64,000 nt of DNA from Hibiscus mutabilis (Eukaryota > Streptophyta > Magnoliopsida > Malvales > Malvaceae), in contig CM033744.1 in assembly GCA_019671005.1 (NCBI GenBank), forward strand, positions 9,602,128-9,666,127, in the 5' to 3' direction. The position numbers were made by a program, and so were the translations under genes. Shown in pieces: positions 1 through 10,700 of this stretch; position 1 is the first letter of the stretch, and each line of letters opens with the position of its first letter. The notes under the pieces were generated by a model that was not told the DNA's origin, ran no database searches, and worked only from the letters and a program-made list of their open reading frames with translations.

Positions 1-200
1 ATATAAAGCCTCCAATTCACCCTAACCACAACCCCTTGTCGTCAACTTCCCCCTTACCCTAAACCCTTTTTCGTTTTCCCCTAATCCCACCCACCTATCT
101 TTTCTATAAAACCCATCACCCTTAACCTATTCCTACTTTCTATCTTGCAACTTTTTAGTTTCTTTTCTTTGTTTTACAAAACTCACAACCAAGATCATCC

Positions 201-1700
201 ATGGCATCCAAGATTAAATTTTTAGTTCATCCAAGTTCCTCCAAAGAACCAAGATACAAGAAGTTTTCTACACCGGTGGTTCAAGAAAGATTTCAATCCA
301 AGTTTGAAAGCCGGAAGATTCATGAAGAACAAGGCTTTGAATACTCCAACTCTCATCAAGATTTCGGCCTTGAACCATTCATCTTCGAGAGGATTGCACA
401 TCAAAAGTGGCAAATCTTTTGCCATCAACCGGAACCGGGTAACATCTCATGGGTAAGAGAATTCTATGCTCACTCACCTAACCCGGATAATCCTTATGTT
501 TTTGTTCGTGACAAGGCCATACTCATAAATCCCGAAAACGTCAACACCTTTTACGGGCTTTACATTGAGAAGGACGAGCATCAAGCTTTCGTTGATCAAA
601 TCACTCCCAAGCAACTCGACAAGGTGCTTCAAGAACTCGTTCAACCGAGAACTCATTGGAACGACGGTAAATACAATGGCATGGTAAATCGCCTTCGGCT
701 TAAACCCTAGGCAAAACTATGGAATAAGTTTGTTAAAACTTCTTTAATGCCCACCACACACAATACTACCGTTGATATACCACGTCTTTTGCTCATACAT
801 TCTATTTTGCATAATCGCATCATTAACATTGGAAAAATTATTTGTGATGGGATTTTTGTATGCAGCTCAAAAGATAAGGGTTCTCTTTTCTTCCCTTGCT
901 TAATTTCTAATCTTTGCAAGGAGATGCATGTCCCAAGTGAGTCTATCGATGAAACGGCCCTACCCAAGTCTGGTTGGAATCAAGCACTAATCCGAAAGCT
1001 AATAGGAGAGGCACCGGGAGATTCTTCAAGGCCTCCAATTGCCACGGCAACTCCTGCCGCCCCGGCAATCTATAATGCCCAAGCACCTAACGCCAGGGCA
1101 ACTCGACTATCAACCCCGGGACACTTTGAAGCACTTTTGCACCCATTGGCAAGCCACCTAAGGCAAATTGAAGACCGTCAACTAATGTTCATGCGGTACA
1201 TGAAGGAGCACAACAATGCCATCACCCAAGTCATCCTAGAAAAGTACCCGGACAATTGTGTGCCGTTCCCAATCTTTCCTGCCGAGATCTTTGCCCCGGC
1301 AACCAATGAAGCAGTCACCACGGCAACCGCAACAGATGATGCCGCGGCAACCTACATCGTGCCTGCACAAGCTGAAGCCACGGCAACCAAAGCTAAAGAC
1401 ATCCCGACAACCACTGCAAAAGCCAAAGGTAAAGCACCTATGCCCGAATCAACTCCTACGGAATCATTTTCTGATTTTTCAGATTCGGACGAGTCCTCCA
1501 TGGCACCAACAAAGACCGCACCAATTGAATCCTCCAAGCGAAAAGCCAATGACATTGATGAAGAGGACGATGAGGACAACCCCGTACGAGGATCTTTTCC
1601 ACCACCGGCAACAAGAAAACAACCATCATGTTCAAGCAAGAGAATCAAGACACCGACCAAAAAGAAACTAATCATCTATGATGACGAACTCTCGGAGTAA
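201..1700 (+). pseudogene. Envelope-position ORF of element D (plant transposon protein family)
   Basis: One frame runs from ATG 201 to TAA 1700, about 499 codons, broken by a single TAG at 708-710. Homology to element A's ORF (motif WNKFVKTSLMPTTHN here, WNHFLKANLMPTTHN there) continues straight across that stop, so I read it as one gene with a nonsense mutation. The N-terminal half (FYAHSPNPDNPYVFVR; FYGL) resembles the domain databases call putative plant transposon protein, of unknown function. The C-terminal third is rich in Ala, Thr, Ser and Pro, then has an Asp/Glu/Ser stretch and basic clusters (SSKRKAND, SKRIKTPTKKK) that look like nuclear localisation signals. I see no signal peptide or membrane segment, which argues against a true envelope protein. 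It lies where env would, downstream of pol and upstream of the polypurine tract. Confidence 0.7.
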
Positions 1701-2547
1701 GTCCTCGTATGCATTTTATTTTTCGTTAGTTTTATGTTTCTTTAAAGCATGCATTGAAGGCAATGCCTCACTCGAGTTTGGGGGGATTGTTATTAGTAGT
1801 TACCATGTTTAGTTACATTCATCTTAAGTATTACATTTAGGATACATAAATTGCTTGCCATGCCTTTAATTGGAACAAGAATTGCTTAGATTTGATGAAT
1901 ATTCGATGATGACTTTGCCAATGCACTTAATTGATAGAATTTTTATTCTAGGATAACCATAGAAAAACTTAGAATTTTACTATGATGCTAATTTTGATGA
2001 AACACTATTGTGGTTTGATTGATTTAAGAAATTCTAGTGAACTTAGGTTGATAATTAACAAATTGGGGGATTAGAATAAAAATTGGATGAATCCTAGAGG
2101 TGCCCGAAATTGGCTCTAGCATGTGCTAAAAATTTATCACTAGTGGTGTCCGAAACTGGCTCTAGTATGTGTTAAAAAAAATTGATCGCTAGAGGTGCCC
2201 AAAACCGGCTATAGTCGAATAAATTAACTTAAGAAAACTAAAAACAAAACACTAGAGGTGCCCAAAACTGGCTCTAGTTAAAACATGTTAAAAAGAACCC
2301 AATAAAGTAATTTGAAAACCTATTGTTTGCATAGAATCCGAAAAATCAACTTGCACACAACTCCGCACACACTCACAAGCATTATAGTTTGATTCCGAGT
2401 AACTCCTAAGTTTTCCGAAAAATAAAAAGCCAATCATACTTTGTGCCCCGGTTCAGAGAATTGAAATCAAGTTCAAAGCTAAGTTTGTGAAAATTGAAGT
2501 CTTGGCAGGTAATTATGAGTTTGCATTGCTTGAGGACAAGCAATAGT
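1701..2547 (+). other. Non-coding 3' region of element D
   Basis: No credible gene. It holds a GTTTGGGGGGATTG tract near 1780 that could act as a second, internal polypurine-like site, the hairpin repeats at 2093-2278, and AT-rich filler. The same order recurs in reverse in D' (9682-10500). Confidence 0.6.
2093..2278 (+). repeat. Four copies of a 28-bp CTAGAG hairpin repeat
   Basis: Copies at 2093-2120, 2139-2166, 2188-2215 and 2251-2278. Each begins near CTAGAGGTGCCC and ends GGCTCTAG, so the arms ACTAGAG and CTCTAGT can pair (7 bp, perfect in the fourth copy) around a conserved middle. Copies are 46-63 bp apart with unrelated sequence between. D' carries three copies at the equivalent place. 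Confidence 0.85.
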
Positions 2548-2548
2548 T

Positions 2549-2562
2549 CGAGTTTGGGGGTG
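2549..2562 (+). other. Polypurine tract of element D
   Basis: A TCGAGTTTGGGGGTG-type tract directly abuts the TGATAAGTG start of the 3' LTR. This is the plus-strand primer site form seen in Athila-like elements, and the same tract stands before the 3' LTRs of A and D'. Confidence 0.8.
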
Positions 2563-2774
2563 TGATAAGTGTTCAAAAGTACTATTTTTCTTACCCTTTT
2601 TACTCATATTATTGTTAGACTTAGGCTCATATTAGTTGCATAATTAGCCATTCATGCATTAATCCATGTTTCCTTCCAACGTTGAGCTTGATTACATAAC
2701 TTGGTAGTTTTTGTGGGAAAAGATGCTACTTTGGTGTGTTTTGTGTGTATGTACAGGATCATTTGCCAAAGCAA

Positions 2775-2870
2775 GGCTAGAGCTAGTTGCCAGGGCAATA
2801 CATGAAGGATATGCCGAACTAGTTGCCAGGGTAATGCATGAAGGAGACGCCGAGCCAGTTGCCATGACAA
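2775..2870 (+). repeat. 36-bp tandem repeats in LTR of D
   Basis: Two and a half units of a 36-bp repeat, each with GTTGCCAGGGCAAT and ATGAAGGA blocks. D' carries about three or four units in each LTR, so copy number varies within the family. They lie upstream of the predicted TATA box, a typical place for enhancer-like repeats. Confidence 0.75.
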
Positions 2871-3113
2871 TTGTCGACAAGAGCAAAGGTGATATGGTAG
2901 TCGAAATTGATGACTAGACAAGCCCAAGATGACATGGAGCAAAGCCCAAACCCAAAGGAATTTGATTGCCATGCAGAGATTAAAGAAGAATTAAATTCCA
3001 AGAAGATAGGAGAAGTTCTAGTAGGAATACAATTATAATAAAGAATTATATTCTTTAAAGATAATTTAATTCCAACTTAACTTCTTCCTCAAAGAAGGAC
3101 TTTGGCCTAGCCC

Positions 3114-3121
3114 TATAAATA
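3114..3121 (+). promoter_or_regulatory. Predicted TATA box of element D LTR
   Basis: TATAAATA, following GGCCTAGCCC. The equivalent place in both D' LTRs (minus strand) has TATATAAA, so a TATA element is kept at this position in the family. Transcription start is inferred to be shortly downstream. Confidence 0.55.
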
Positions 3122-3770
3122 GGATGGAGATTTCGACAACTCATAGAGAGCAAGAGAGGGGAATTTCAACAAGTCCAAGGAGGGCAAGAGGAGAGAATTT
3201 TCGACAAGCATCTAGGGCAAGGAGGATTTCGACAAGCCTCCTTCTTCATCCTTTTCTTTCTTGTTCGATTGGGTTCATGCTAGGGATTATTTATCTTGTG
3301 TTTCTTTGGAACCTAGCCATGAACTAAATCTACTTTGCTATGGTTATTGTGTTTTGTGGTTGTGAGAAACTATTGGTTTTTGTTTAGGTAATAAGAGTTT
3401 GCACTTTTCTATTCAAGGTTTATTCATTCTTGGTTCTTATTCGTGTTTACGAGTGAATTGGGAGAGGATCTCGTGATTTCATCTATTTATCTAATATCGG
3501 GAGAGTTAGATTCAAGAAACGAATGAATATGATCTTTATTCAATCTATTGATGGTGAAGATTAATCCGGCTTAGGAATAAGTTAAGGATTTCAACGGCTA
3601 AGAGGAGCGCAAGATTGGTTGTTGTTCACCCTTGATTCACGCAGGGATGTATTATCAAGGCATGCACAAGTAGCTAGAGTTTCGACTTAGGGAGAAGAAG
3701 AAACCATTGAAGAATGCTCTGCCGAACCTTGAAGGTTGCTGCCCAGACGCCCAAGTAGTTGCCCAACTAG

Positions 3771-3831
3771 TTGCCCAGGCAACCATCGATTAGTTGCCAA
3801 GGCAACCCCGTTGTGCAAGTTGCCACGACAA
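3771..3831 (+). repeat. TTGCCNNGGCAA dyad cluster in LTR of D
   Basis: TTGCCCAGGCAA (3771-3782), TTGCCAAGGCAA (3794-3805) and the decayed TTGCCACGACAA (3820-3831), with half-sites upstream (GTTGCCCAACTAG and neighbours). Equivalent dyads stand in the D' LTRs. Confidence 0.8.
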
Positions 3832-4124
3832 CTGAGTTGCCCGTGCACTCTTTTACCAAGACGATCCAATCGGCTTTCACACCTCAACTCATGATAACCT
3901 GGCCTATCTCTCTCTCATTTGATCTCATTTATTCTTTTACTTTATTGCCTTCTAGTTTAGTTATTAGATAAACTCCTATAATCTTCTATTTGTGTTTTTA
4001 CTTTTTACAGTGCAAGAGACTAGATTCTTGAAGTGGCACCAATCCCTGTGGAGACGATATCTTTTATACTATAACTTGCAACGTGTATACTTGCACAATT
4101 GCGTAGCACTTATTACTCGCAACA

Positions 4125-4621
4125 GTACGCTTGAGGACCGTACCGGTACCCTTCGTAATTTATACTCATATCGATACGAGAAGGTTGTGTACTGGTAAAA
4201 AGACCGTTAATTCTGGTATTTTGCTTTTTGAAGTTCGAATCTTTGCAGTTTAGTCCTTGTTTCTTCATCATGCAATTAAATGAGTTTTTATGATTATTTT
4301 AAGTTGAAATTAAACCTGGTTGCATGTAATATGACTAATTAAGGATTGGTAACTTTGATTATAAGTAAGTCCTTCTAATTTTCCAAGATTACAATTTGAT
4401 CCCTAAAGTGCATTTTCGTTCAATTGGATATCAATTCGACGCTCGAATGGATTGTAAATTTCACCGCTACCAGTATGACCACCTTAGGACTTAATTAAGC
4501 ATTTAGAAAAGATAAAAGAAAAAATAGACCATTTTTAAGTAATCGTTCGGGTTTGTTTCGACAAACCCAATGTAGCTCATTCAGTTCGATCTAGCGTCTA
4601 GACTGGGTTAAGGGGGTTACA
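4125..4621 (+). repeat. 3' end of the 5' LTR of element C
   Basis: Matches the last ~500 bp of C's 3' LTR (53210-53703), including the words around GTACGCTTGAGGACCG and the AAAATAGACC...GGGTTTG tail, and ends GGGGGTTACA. The upstream part of this LTR was displaced by element D. It contains remains of the GTAYCGRTAC array (4140-4180) and the UUCG hairpin. Confidence 0.88.
4549..4568 (+). other. UUCG-loop hairpin near the 5' LTR end of C
   Basis: GGGTTTGT-TTCG-ACAAACCC: an 8-bp perfect stem closing a UUCG loop in the RNA, 53 bp before the LTR end. The same structure stands in C's 3' LTR and in solo LTR I (with a C-G closing pair). Confidence 0.75.
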
Positions 4622-4626
4622 TTTGG

Positions 4627-4638
4627 TGGTATCAGAGA
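4627..4638 (+). other. Primer-binding site of element C (tRNA-iMet)
   Basis: TGGTATCAGAGA follows the LTR end by five bases; it matches the 3' end of initiator tRNA-Met (TGGTATCAGAGC) except at the last base. It is a decayed but clear minus-strand primer site. Confidence 0.85.
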
Positions 4639-4687
4639 CAAGTTATGATTGTTGGGACGTGGGTTATAGTTTTTTTAAGGTATTGTT

Positions 4688-7117
4688 TGTAACACCCCAA
4701 AATTGGGCCTATTCAGAATTCAATTCTAACAATTGGAAGTTTGCAACGAAAAGTCAAATTATAACGTTAACCTTTGACCAAGTGGTCAATTATTGGATTA
4801 TTGAACCCTAATTAAGTATTGTTATGGATCAAAGACCTTATTGTAAATCTTTAAAACTTAAACAGAAAGAAAGAAACTCACCGGTTATGAAATAAAAAAA
4901 GTAAGCACCATCTTCATCTTCTTCCTCTAGCATTAAGCAAGCAAGCACCCCAATTGGAGGCTTAGTCAAGTTTTGTTTTTCTTCAAGTTATCATTCCCAA
5001 ATTACAACTATTGATTGGGTAAGCAATATCCCTTAAATGATTCATTGATTCCATGGCTAAAACCATGTTTAAATCCAAGTTCAAGAAGTTAAGAACCTAA
5101 GAGATCTTAGAGATAGCAAGGCTCGATCTATATTATTTTTCATAGCTAATAATTTGTTATGAATCTATTATTGATAATGAAATCCTTGTGATTTCTATCT
5201 CTTTTGTAGCTCAAGAGAACCAAGGTGAAGAATCACCAAATCCCTCAAATCCCAACAAGTTAAAAAATAAGGGAATTGTCATTCGGGAGCCCTAAAAGCT
5301 TCGAGAGTATCGGTGAGTGTAGTCAGAGTCTCGGGATTAGCTAGGTGCCTTTCCTAATTTTATTGATATTGTCTATTGCATTTCAATCAATGATTTCAAG
5401 GTATAGTTGCATCGAAACCTCGTAGGTGGTACCATTGGTAAGCTTGGGTAAGCTTATTGCATTGATATATGGATTATTGAATCATTACATTGTTATTGGT
5501 GTCATTAAAACATTGAGAAAAGCCATATTGATCATTGCATATTGTTATTGTCATCGCTACCGTTATTGCTATTGTTATTAATATTGGCCTAAGCATTGAA
5601 TCCTTGGATACAAATGGACATGGGATACAATTGGCATGTCATATAATTCATAAGCTCATTGGTACGGAGTGGACTACAGTCCTTGAGCTCTATTTGGCGA
5701 TGTTGGCGGGGTGTGTTGGTTTTGGTCTTATTGGCGGTGTTGGAGGATATGGACCATTTATTGTTGGCAATGTTGGTTGGGAATTCACGTATCCACATTC
5801 ACATATCGATCCAAGGAATTAAGTTATTGCAATTATTGTTAAAACATGATTTGAGATGCATTTACCTTGATATACATGTTATTAATATTGTTGGCAACCA
5901 TGTTATTGTTGTTGATTACCTCACTAGTCTTTATAAGCCTAATGCTTCTCATTTCATGCATTTCCAGGTTAAACGGCGTGCCAGATCAAGGATCGGAGCT
6001 AGGCAAGTTTTGAAGCAAGTCATACAAGCTACAAGTAATGTAATCCTAGCCTTTGAACTCTTAGTATGGTGGCATAGGGTCTAGACATGTTAGTTTAGCC
6101 CCATTTTGTGTGATCATGTTGAAAGGGTTAAAATATGAAACATGGCAAGTTGGTGATTTGGTAAAATTGGTAAAATGGCCTAAAATGCTCTAATAAGTGA
6201 AAACATAGTGAATGGAATCGTATTGGCATGAAATTTGGCATACATATAGATTTGATGTTTATAAGTTTACTGGTAAAATTTGGTAATCATCAGACAAGTC
6301 TAAGGCCCCTAATTTGACTAAAAACCAGATAAAAAATGTTATTACAGACCCATGCGTACCGGTATGGGAGGTGTCGTACTGGTACTGATAAGCAATTTTG
6401 GGTAATGTTAACCCAGGTGTACCGGTACTGGCATGCAATTTTAGTATTGTAAAGGCGTACCGATACTACTATAGTGTACCAGTACGCAAAATCAACACTG
6501 GAATTTAGTATTGCAAGGGTACCGGTACGGGTGGTGTCATACCGATACCCATTAATGATCCAATTTGATGATTTTGGGTTAGCGTACCGGTATGGTGATA
6601 GACCCGTATCAATAAGAAAGGCATCGAATCCTCGTACCTGTACAATATACTGTGTACTAATACTGGATTTAGGTTTGAAAGAATTTGTAATAAGGGCATA
6701 CCGGTACGGCCTCATGAGTTAGTTAAAGTTATTTATATGGTTTTAAAATCTTACAAAATGGTCATTGAATCTTTTATGGGTTAATTAGCAGTGCAAATGG
6801 TTTCTAAATCCATTAATATTTTATACATTAGGTAACCAAGCTTTGAATTTCACATTGGTAATCCTAATTATTGAGAAGTCCTTGTAATTTTATAAAATTA
6901 TAATTTAGTCCCTAAATGTGTATAAATCACCAAATGATCCTTTCATTTATACTTTGACTGAGTTTACATTGATCATAGTCATTCACTGCATCGAATCAAT
7001 ATCGTTAATTCATTGTTTATCGTACAAGTCATCAAAATTAATAAATCGATTATCGTATTGTTCACCGATAACGCTTTCCAACCCAGATTCCTACCAGACC
7101 GGGAAGAGGGTGTTACA
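4688..7117 (+). repeat. 5' LTR of element B
   Basis: From TGTAACACCCC to GGGTGTTACA, 2.43 kb. It aligns to the 3' LTR throughout but lacks roughly 160 bp after 4860 that the 3' copy has at about 29305-29465. It contains the GTAYCGRTAC array at 6350-6715. Short apparent ORFs here (for example 5535-5822) recur in the 3' LTR as diverged sequence and are not convincing genes. Confidence 0.9.
6350..6715 (+). repeat. GTAYCGRTAC palindrome array in 5' LTR of B
   Basis: About a dozen copies of a 10-bp palindrome with transitions. Two clear pairs have a 10-bp spacer: 6356-6385 and 6519-6548. Pairs recur every 62-65 bp or so. Confidence 0.85.
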
Positions 7118-7121
7118 TTTG

Positions 7122-7133
7122 TGGTATCAGAGC
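7122..7133 (+). other. Primer-binding site of element B (tRNA-iMet)
   Basis: TGGTATCAGAGC, an exact 12-base complement of the initiator tRNA-Met 3' end, four bases after the 5' LTR. Confidence 0.92.
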
Positions 7134-7268
7134 TAGAGTTTAGTCGATTCTAGGACTAAACTAAAGTTTATGGTATTATTATTGCATTGTATATGCCACC
7201 TAAGAGTTTATTGTTGTGTATATTAAGACTTGCGATTAATCCAATCCTTTTTTCTTTTATAGTATAAG

Positions 7269-8121
7269 ATGTCTGACTTTGAAAAAGCTCCCGAGGAAGT
7301 CAAGCATACCAAAGGCTCCTTAACTCATGGCGAGGAAAAAAGGGGGAAGAACCTCCGAATCCAAAAGTTTCTCAACAAGAACCACCGAACCCATGATGCA
7401 GACTGCTCAATTTGAATGTTATAGGAACATGACTGAGATGTTCAAATAATTCATGGCTACTTTTAAGTTTGAGCAGGCTGCACAATCTTTCGTAGCTGTT
7501 ACTTCTACGACCCGAGCCCCTATCGATAAGCTGGCATAATATCGAGCTACTACTTTTAAATGCAGGGCTGGTGAGGATCTTGAAGCGGTAGAATATTGGT
7601 TGGATAGAACATTGAGGATATTGAATAAACAGTTATAGTGTTCGGATGATCACAAGCTCGAATGTGCCTTAGCCTTATTAGCGGACAAGGCTCTACATTG
7701 GTGGGAAACCACTATACTTACTGTTTTAGAGGAAGTTGTAACTTGTGAGTTCTTTTTGTGTGAGTTCAGGAAGAAATACATCAGTGAGTATTACTTGGCT
7801 GAAAGGCGGGATATCTTTCTGTATCTCAAGCAAGGCGGGAGATCGGTGGAGTAGTACATCCACAAATTTTGTAAATATTGCAAGTATGGAGCCGAGTATA
7901 TAAAGAAGGAAGAAAAGAAGTGCAAGATGTTTGTCGCAGGTCTGAGTGATGAGCTTCGACCTTTGTTCACTGCATTGAGGATCATAGATTTCTAAGAGCT
8001 CGTGAATCGAGCTATCTCTACTGAAGCTGCTTAAAGGTCGTAGAGGACTAGTGGGCCAACCCAATCTAAAACGAGGCCGCGAGATGATTCTCATCCTCCT
8101 TTGCCGTATAAGAAGGGTAAG
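7269..8121 (+). pseudogene. gag of element B, 5' part
   Basis: Starts at ATG 7269 (MSDFEKAPEE). The retrotransposon gag core is readable: AVEYWLDRT, ALALLADKALHWWETT, a CEFFLCEFRKKYISEYY stretch and the EYIHKF / AGLSDELRPLF region, as in capsid-nucleocapsid precursors of plant gypsy elements. At least six in-frame stops interrupt it, several in place of Gln or Trp (for example TAG before YIHKF), consistent with cytosine decay. The frame is cut at 8121 by D', whose GTAAG duplication lets it resume at 14073. Confidence 0.82.
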
Positions 8122-9082
8122 TGTTGCGCGTAATAAGTACTACGCAAATGGTGCAAAGTATACGCGTCGTAAGTAATAAAGTGATATGAGTATCTAGTAT
8201 CGTCTCCACAGGGATTGGTTTGGGCCACTTTGCTTAAGTTACTGCACTGTGAAAATAAAAACACAATTGATAATAGGAGTTCTAACTAACGAATAAAATA
8301 AAAGTGGAATTAAATAAAATAAAGATATAATCAAATGAGAGAGGGAATAGGCCAGGTTATCGTGATTTGAGGTGTGATAGCCAATTGGATCGTCTTGGTA
8401 AAAGAGTGCAAGAGCAACTCAGTTGCCGTGGCAACTTGCGCAGCTGGGTTGCCTTGGCAACTAATCGAATGGTTACCTGGGCAACTGGTTGGGCAACTGT
8501 TTGGGCGGCTGGGCAGTAACTTCAAGGTTGGGCAGAGCGTTCTTCAATGGTTTCTTCTTATCCCTAAGTCGAAACTCTAGCTAATTGTGCATGCCTTGAC
8601 AATACATCCCTGCGTGAATCAAGGGTGAACAACAACCAATCTTAAGCTCCTCTTAGCCGTTGAAATCCTTAACTTATTCCTAAGCCGGATTAATCTTCAC
8701 CATCAATAGATTGAATAAAGACCATACTCATTCATTTCTTGAATCTAACTATCCCGATATTAGATAAATAGATAGAGTTACGAGATCCTCTCCCAATTCA
8801 CTCGCAACAAGAATAAAAACCAAGAATGAGTAAACCTTGAATTGAAAGTGCAAACTCTTATTACCTAAACAAAATCCAATTGTTTCTCACAACAACAAAC
8901 CCAAAATAACCCAAGCCAATTCACATCAAATTCATGGCTGGGTTTCGAAAGATATACAAAGAATAATCCTCAAACATGAATCTAATAGAATAAAGAAGAA
9001 GAAGAAATTGATCAGCCCTTTTGGAAACTCTCTCAATCGAACTCTCCCTCCCAAACTTGTTGAAATAGGCGGCTAAGGGTTC

Positions 9083-9090
9083 TTTATATA
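9083..9090 (-). promoter_or_regulatory. Predicted TATA box in 3' LTR of D'
   Basis: TATATAAA on the minus strand, same position as TATAAATA in D's LTR; the partner LTR has it at 13489-13496. Confidence 0.5.
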
Positions 9091-9329
9091 GGAGATGGTT
9101 AGGTCAAAGTCTTTCTTGAGGAGGAAGTTAAGTTGGAATTAAATACTTTGAAAGAATATAATTCTTTATTATATTTAAATTCCTTCTAGATCTTCTCCTA
9201 TCTTCTTTGGGATTTAATGTCTCTTTGAATCTCCAATTCTTCTAGGATTTATCTTCTTCCATGTCATATTAGTCTTTATCTACTCATCAATTCGAGTGCC
9301 ACATCATCTTTTTCCATTGTCGACAATTA

Positions 9330-9460
9330 CCCTGGAAACTAGCTCGGCATAACCTTCATGCACTGCCCTGGCAACTGCGTCGACATCTCCTTCATGCACT
9401 GCCCTGGCAACTGCGTCGGCATCTCCTTCTTGTATTGCCCTGGCTACTAGTTCCAGCCTT
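9330..9460 (-). repeat. 36-bp tandem repeats in 3' LTR of D'
   Basis: Three to four units of the 36-bp repeat found in D's LTR, with the conserved blocks TGCCCTGGCAACTG and CTCCTTCATGCA (plus-strand view). The other D' LTR has the matching array at about 13736-13865. Confidence 0.8.
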
Positions 9461-9667
9461 GCTTTGGCAACTGATTCTGCACACACAAAAACACACCAAA
9501 GCAATATCTTTTTCCACAAAAATAACCAAGTTATGTAATCAAGCTCAACGATGGAAAGAAACATGAATTAATGCATGAATGACTAATTATGCAACTAATA
9601 TGAGCCTAAGTCTAACAATAATATGAGTAAAAAGGGTACTAAATATAGTACTTTTGAACACTTAACA

Positions 9668-9681
9668 CACCCCCAAACTCA
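9668..9681 (-). other. Polypurine tract of D'
   Basis: CACCCCCAAACTC on the plus strand, i.e. GAGTTTGGGGGTG on the minus strand, directly before the 3' LTR. Identical in form to that of D. Confidence 0.85.
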
Positions 9682-9955
9682 AACTATTACTTGTCCTCAA
9701 GCAATGCAAACTAACAATTACCTGCCAAGACTTTAATCATCAAAGAAATGCTTCAAACTTGAATTCTAACCTCGGAACCGTGGCACAAAGTATGATCACC
9801 TTTTAATTTTTCGGATAGCACAAAAATTACCCGAAATCAAACTATAATGCTCGTGACAATGTGTGTGCGTAGTTGTGTACAAGTTGATTTTCAAGATTCT
9901 ATGTGAACAATAGGCCTTTATCAATTTAATTGTCGGGGCATTTATTTTTATATTC

Positions 9956-10093
9956 ACTAGAGCCAATTTCAGGCACCTCTAGCAAAGTAAGCAATTTCTC
10001 ATTTTATTTTAGTCGACTAGAGCCAATTTCAGGCACCTCTAGTGATTCTTTAATGTGCATTAACTACTAGAGCCAGTTTCGGGCACCTCTAGC
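9956..10093 (-). repeat. Three CTAGAG hairpin repeats in D'
   Basis: Copies at 9956-9983, 10016-10043 and 10066-10093, the reverse complement of the four in D (2093-2278). Arms ACTAGAG and CTCTAG are kept; sequence between copies is not. Confidence 0.85.
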
Positions 10094-10479
10094 AAGAATT
10101 TAACTTTTAATTTTCAATTTTAAATTTACCCAAATTTTAAGCAACCTAAGTTCACTAAGTTTCTTTCAGTCAACAAGCCACAACTGTGTAAAAAAAAATT
10201 CAGCATCATAGTAAAATTCTAAGTTCTTTTCATGCAATCCTAAAATTAAAGGTTCTTTCAATTAAGTGCAGTGGCAAAAATTCATCATTGTATATTCAAC
10301 AAGTCTTAAGAAATTAAATCCAATCAAAGGCATGGCAAATAACATATGCAACCTATAGGTGATTGCTACAGATGAATGCAACTAAACATGAAACTAACTA
10401 GAAACCAACACCCCCAAACTCGAGAGAAGCATTGTCCTCAATGCATGTAAAAGTGAAACAAAATTTAAAAGAAACTAAA

Positions 10480-10700
10480 TGAAATGAGTTAGTCGGAGAG
10501 GTCGTCACCTTGCGGATAAGTTTCCTTCGTGCCGTTTGCTTGATTCATTTTTCGGTCGGTGGTTGAATGCTCGTGGCTGGTACCACGTGAATAATAAATC
10601 CATTGTTGTTGCCAGGGCATCGCCAGTTTCTGTTTCCGTGGCAACTGCTGAGGTAGTTACCGGGGCAGTTGTCGTGGCAAGTAGTCGGCAGTGAATTTCC
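10480..10700 (-). pseudogene. Remnant of the downstream ORF tail in D'
   Basis: On the minus strand the last ~200 bp before a TAA/TAG cluster correspond in place and composition to the end of D's downstream ORF (1480-1700): repeated CCACGGCAAC words followed by ACCGACCGAAAAATG and a GACGACCTCTCCGACTAA ending (compare GACGAACTCTCGGAGTAA in D). The remainder of the ORF is missing. Sequence from 10700 to 10900 is A-rich and shows nothing else. Confidence 0.55.

Larger units (their letters stand above)
1..4124 (+). mobile_element. Element D: 3' part of an Athila-like LTR retrotransposon
   Basis: Only the 3' end is in the window: an envelope-position ORF, a 3' untranslated region with hairpin repeats, a polypurine tract and a full 3' LTR. 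It ends at 4124, where sequence matching the interior of element C's LTR starts (compare 4125-4621 with about 53210-53703), so D sits inside C's 5' LTR. Family assignment rests on the relative D' (8122-14072), which has a tRNA-Asp primer site and an Athila-type gag, and on the downstream ORF shared with element A. The 5' half and its target duplication lie off the left edge. Confidence 0.85.
2563..4124 (+). repeat. 3' LTR of element D
   Basis: About 1.56 kb, from TGATAAGTGTTC to CTCGCAACA. It aligns in reverse to both D' LTRs (8122-9667 and 12538-14072), which fixes the boundaries. It contains the 36-bp tandem repeats, a TATA box near 3114, a region of TTGCCNNGGCAA dyads (3771-3831) and the end module around 4040-4124. 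The right end joins LTR sequence of element C. Confidence 0.9.
8122..9667 (-). repeat. 3' LTR of D'
   Basis: 1.55 kb; on the minus strand it reads TGTTAAGTG...GCGCAACA. Nearly collinear with the other D' LTR and D's LTR; differences from the partner are mainly transitions. It contains TTGCCNNGGCAA dyads (8423-8434, 8449-8460), a TATATAAA box at 9083-9090 (minus) and 36-bp repeats near 9330-9460. The short frame at 9304-9564 is just these repeats read through. Confidence 0.92.

Noticed and set aside
2093..2278. CRISPR-like array of spaced direct repeats
   Set aside because: Only 3-4 copies with uneven spacing, no cas genes, and the context is a plant retrotransposon.
5535..6084. Hydrophobic open frames (95 and 141 codons) in the 5' LTR of B that could be small membrane proteins
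   Set aside because: They lie wholly inside an LTR. The 3' LTR has the same region with different frame lengths and changes not respecting codons, so they are chance frames in TTG-rich DNA.
6290..6722. Repetitive Tyr/Arg-rich frames on both strands (YRYA, VPVR repeats)
   Set aside because: They are the GTAYCGRTAC array read as protein. Both strands are open because the motif is a palindrome.
7122..7133. A tRNA gene at the GGTATCAGAGC sites (also 4627, 35786)
   Set aside because: No cloverleaf; only the 3' end complement is present, right after an LTR. These are primer-binding sites.
9304..9564. Frame encoding Ala-Arg-Ala-rich repeats (VARAVHEGDADA), like a small repeat protein
   Set aside because: It is the 36-bp LTR tandem repeat; 36 is divisible by three, so it stays open by chance. 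Repeat copy number varies between LTRs.
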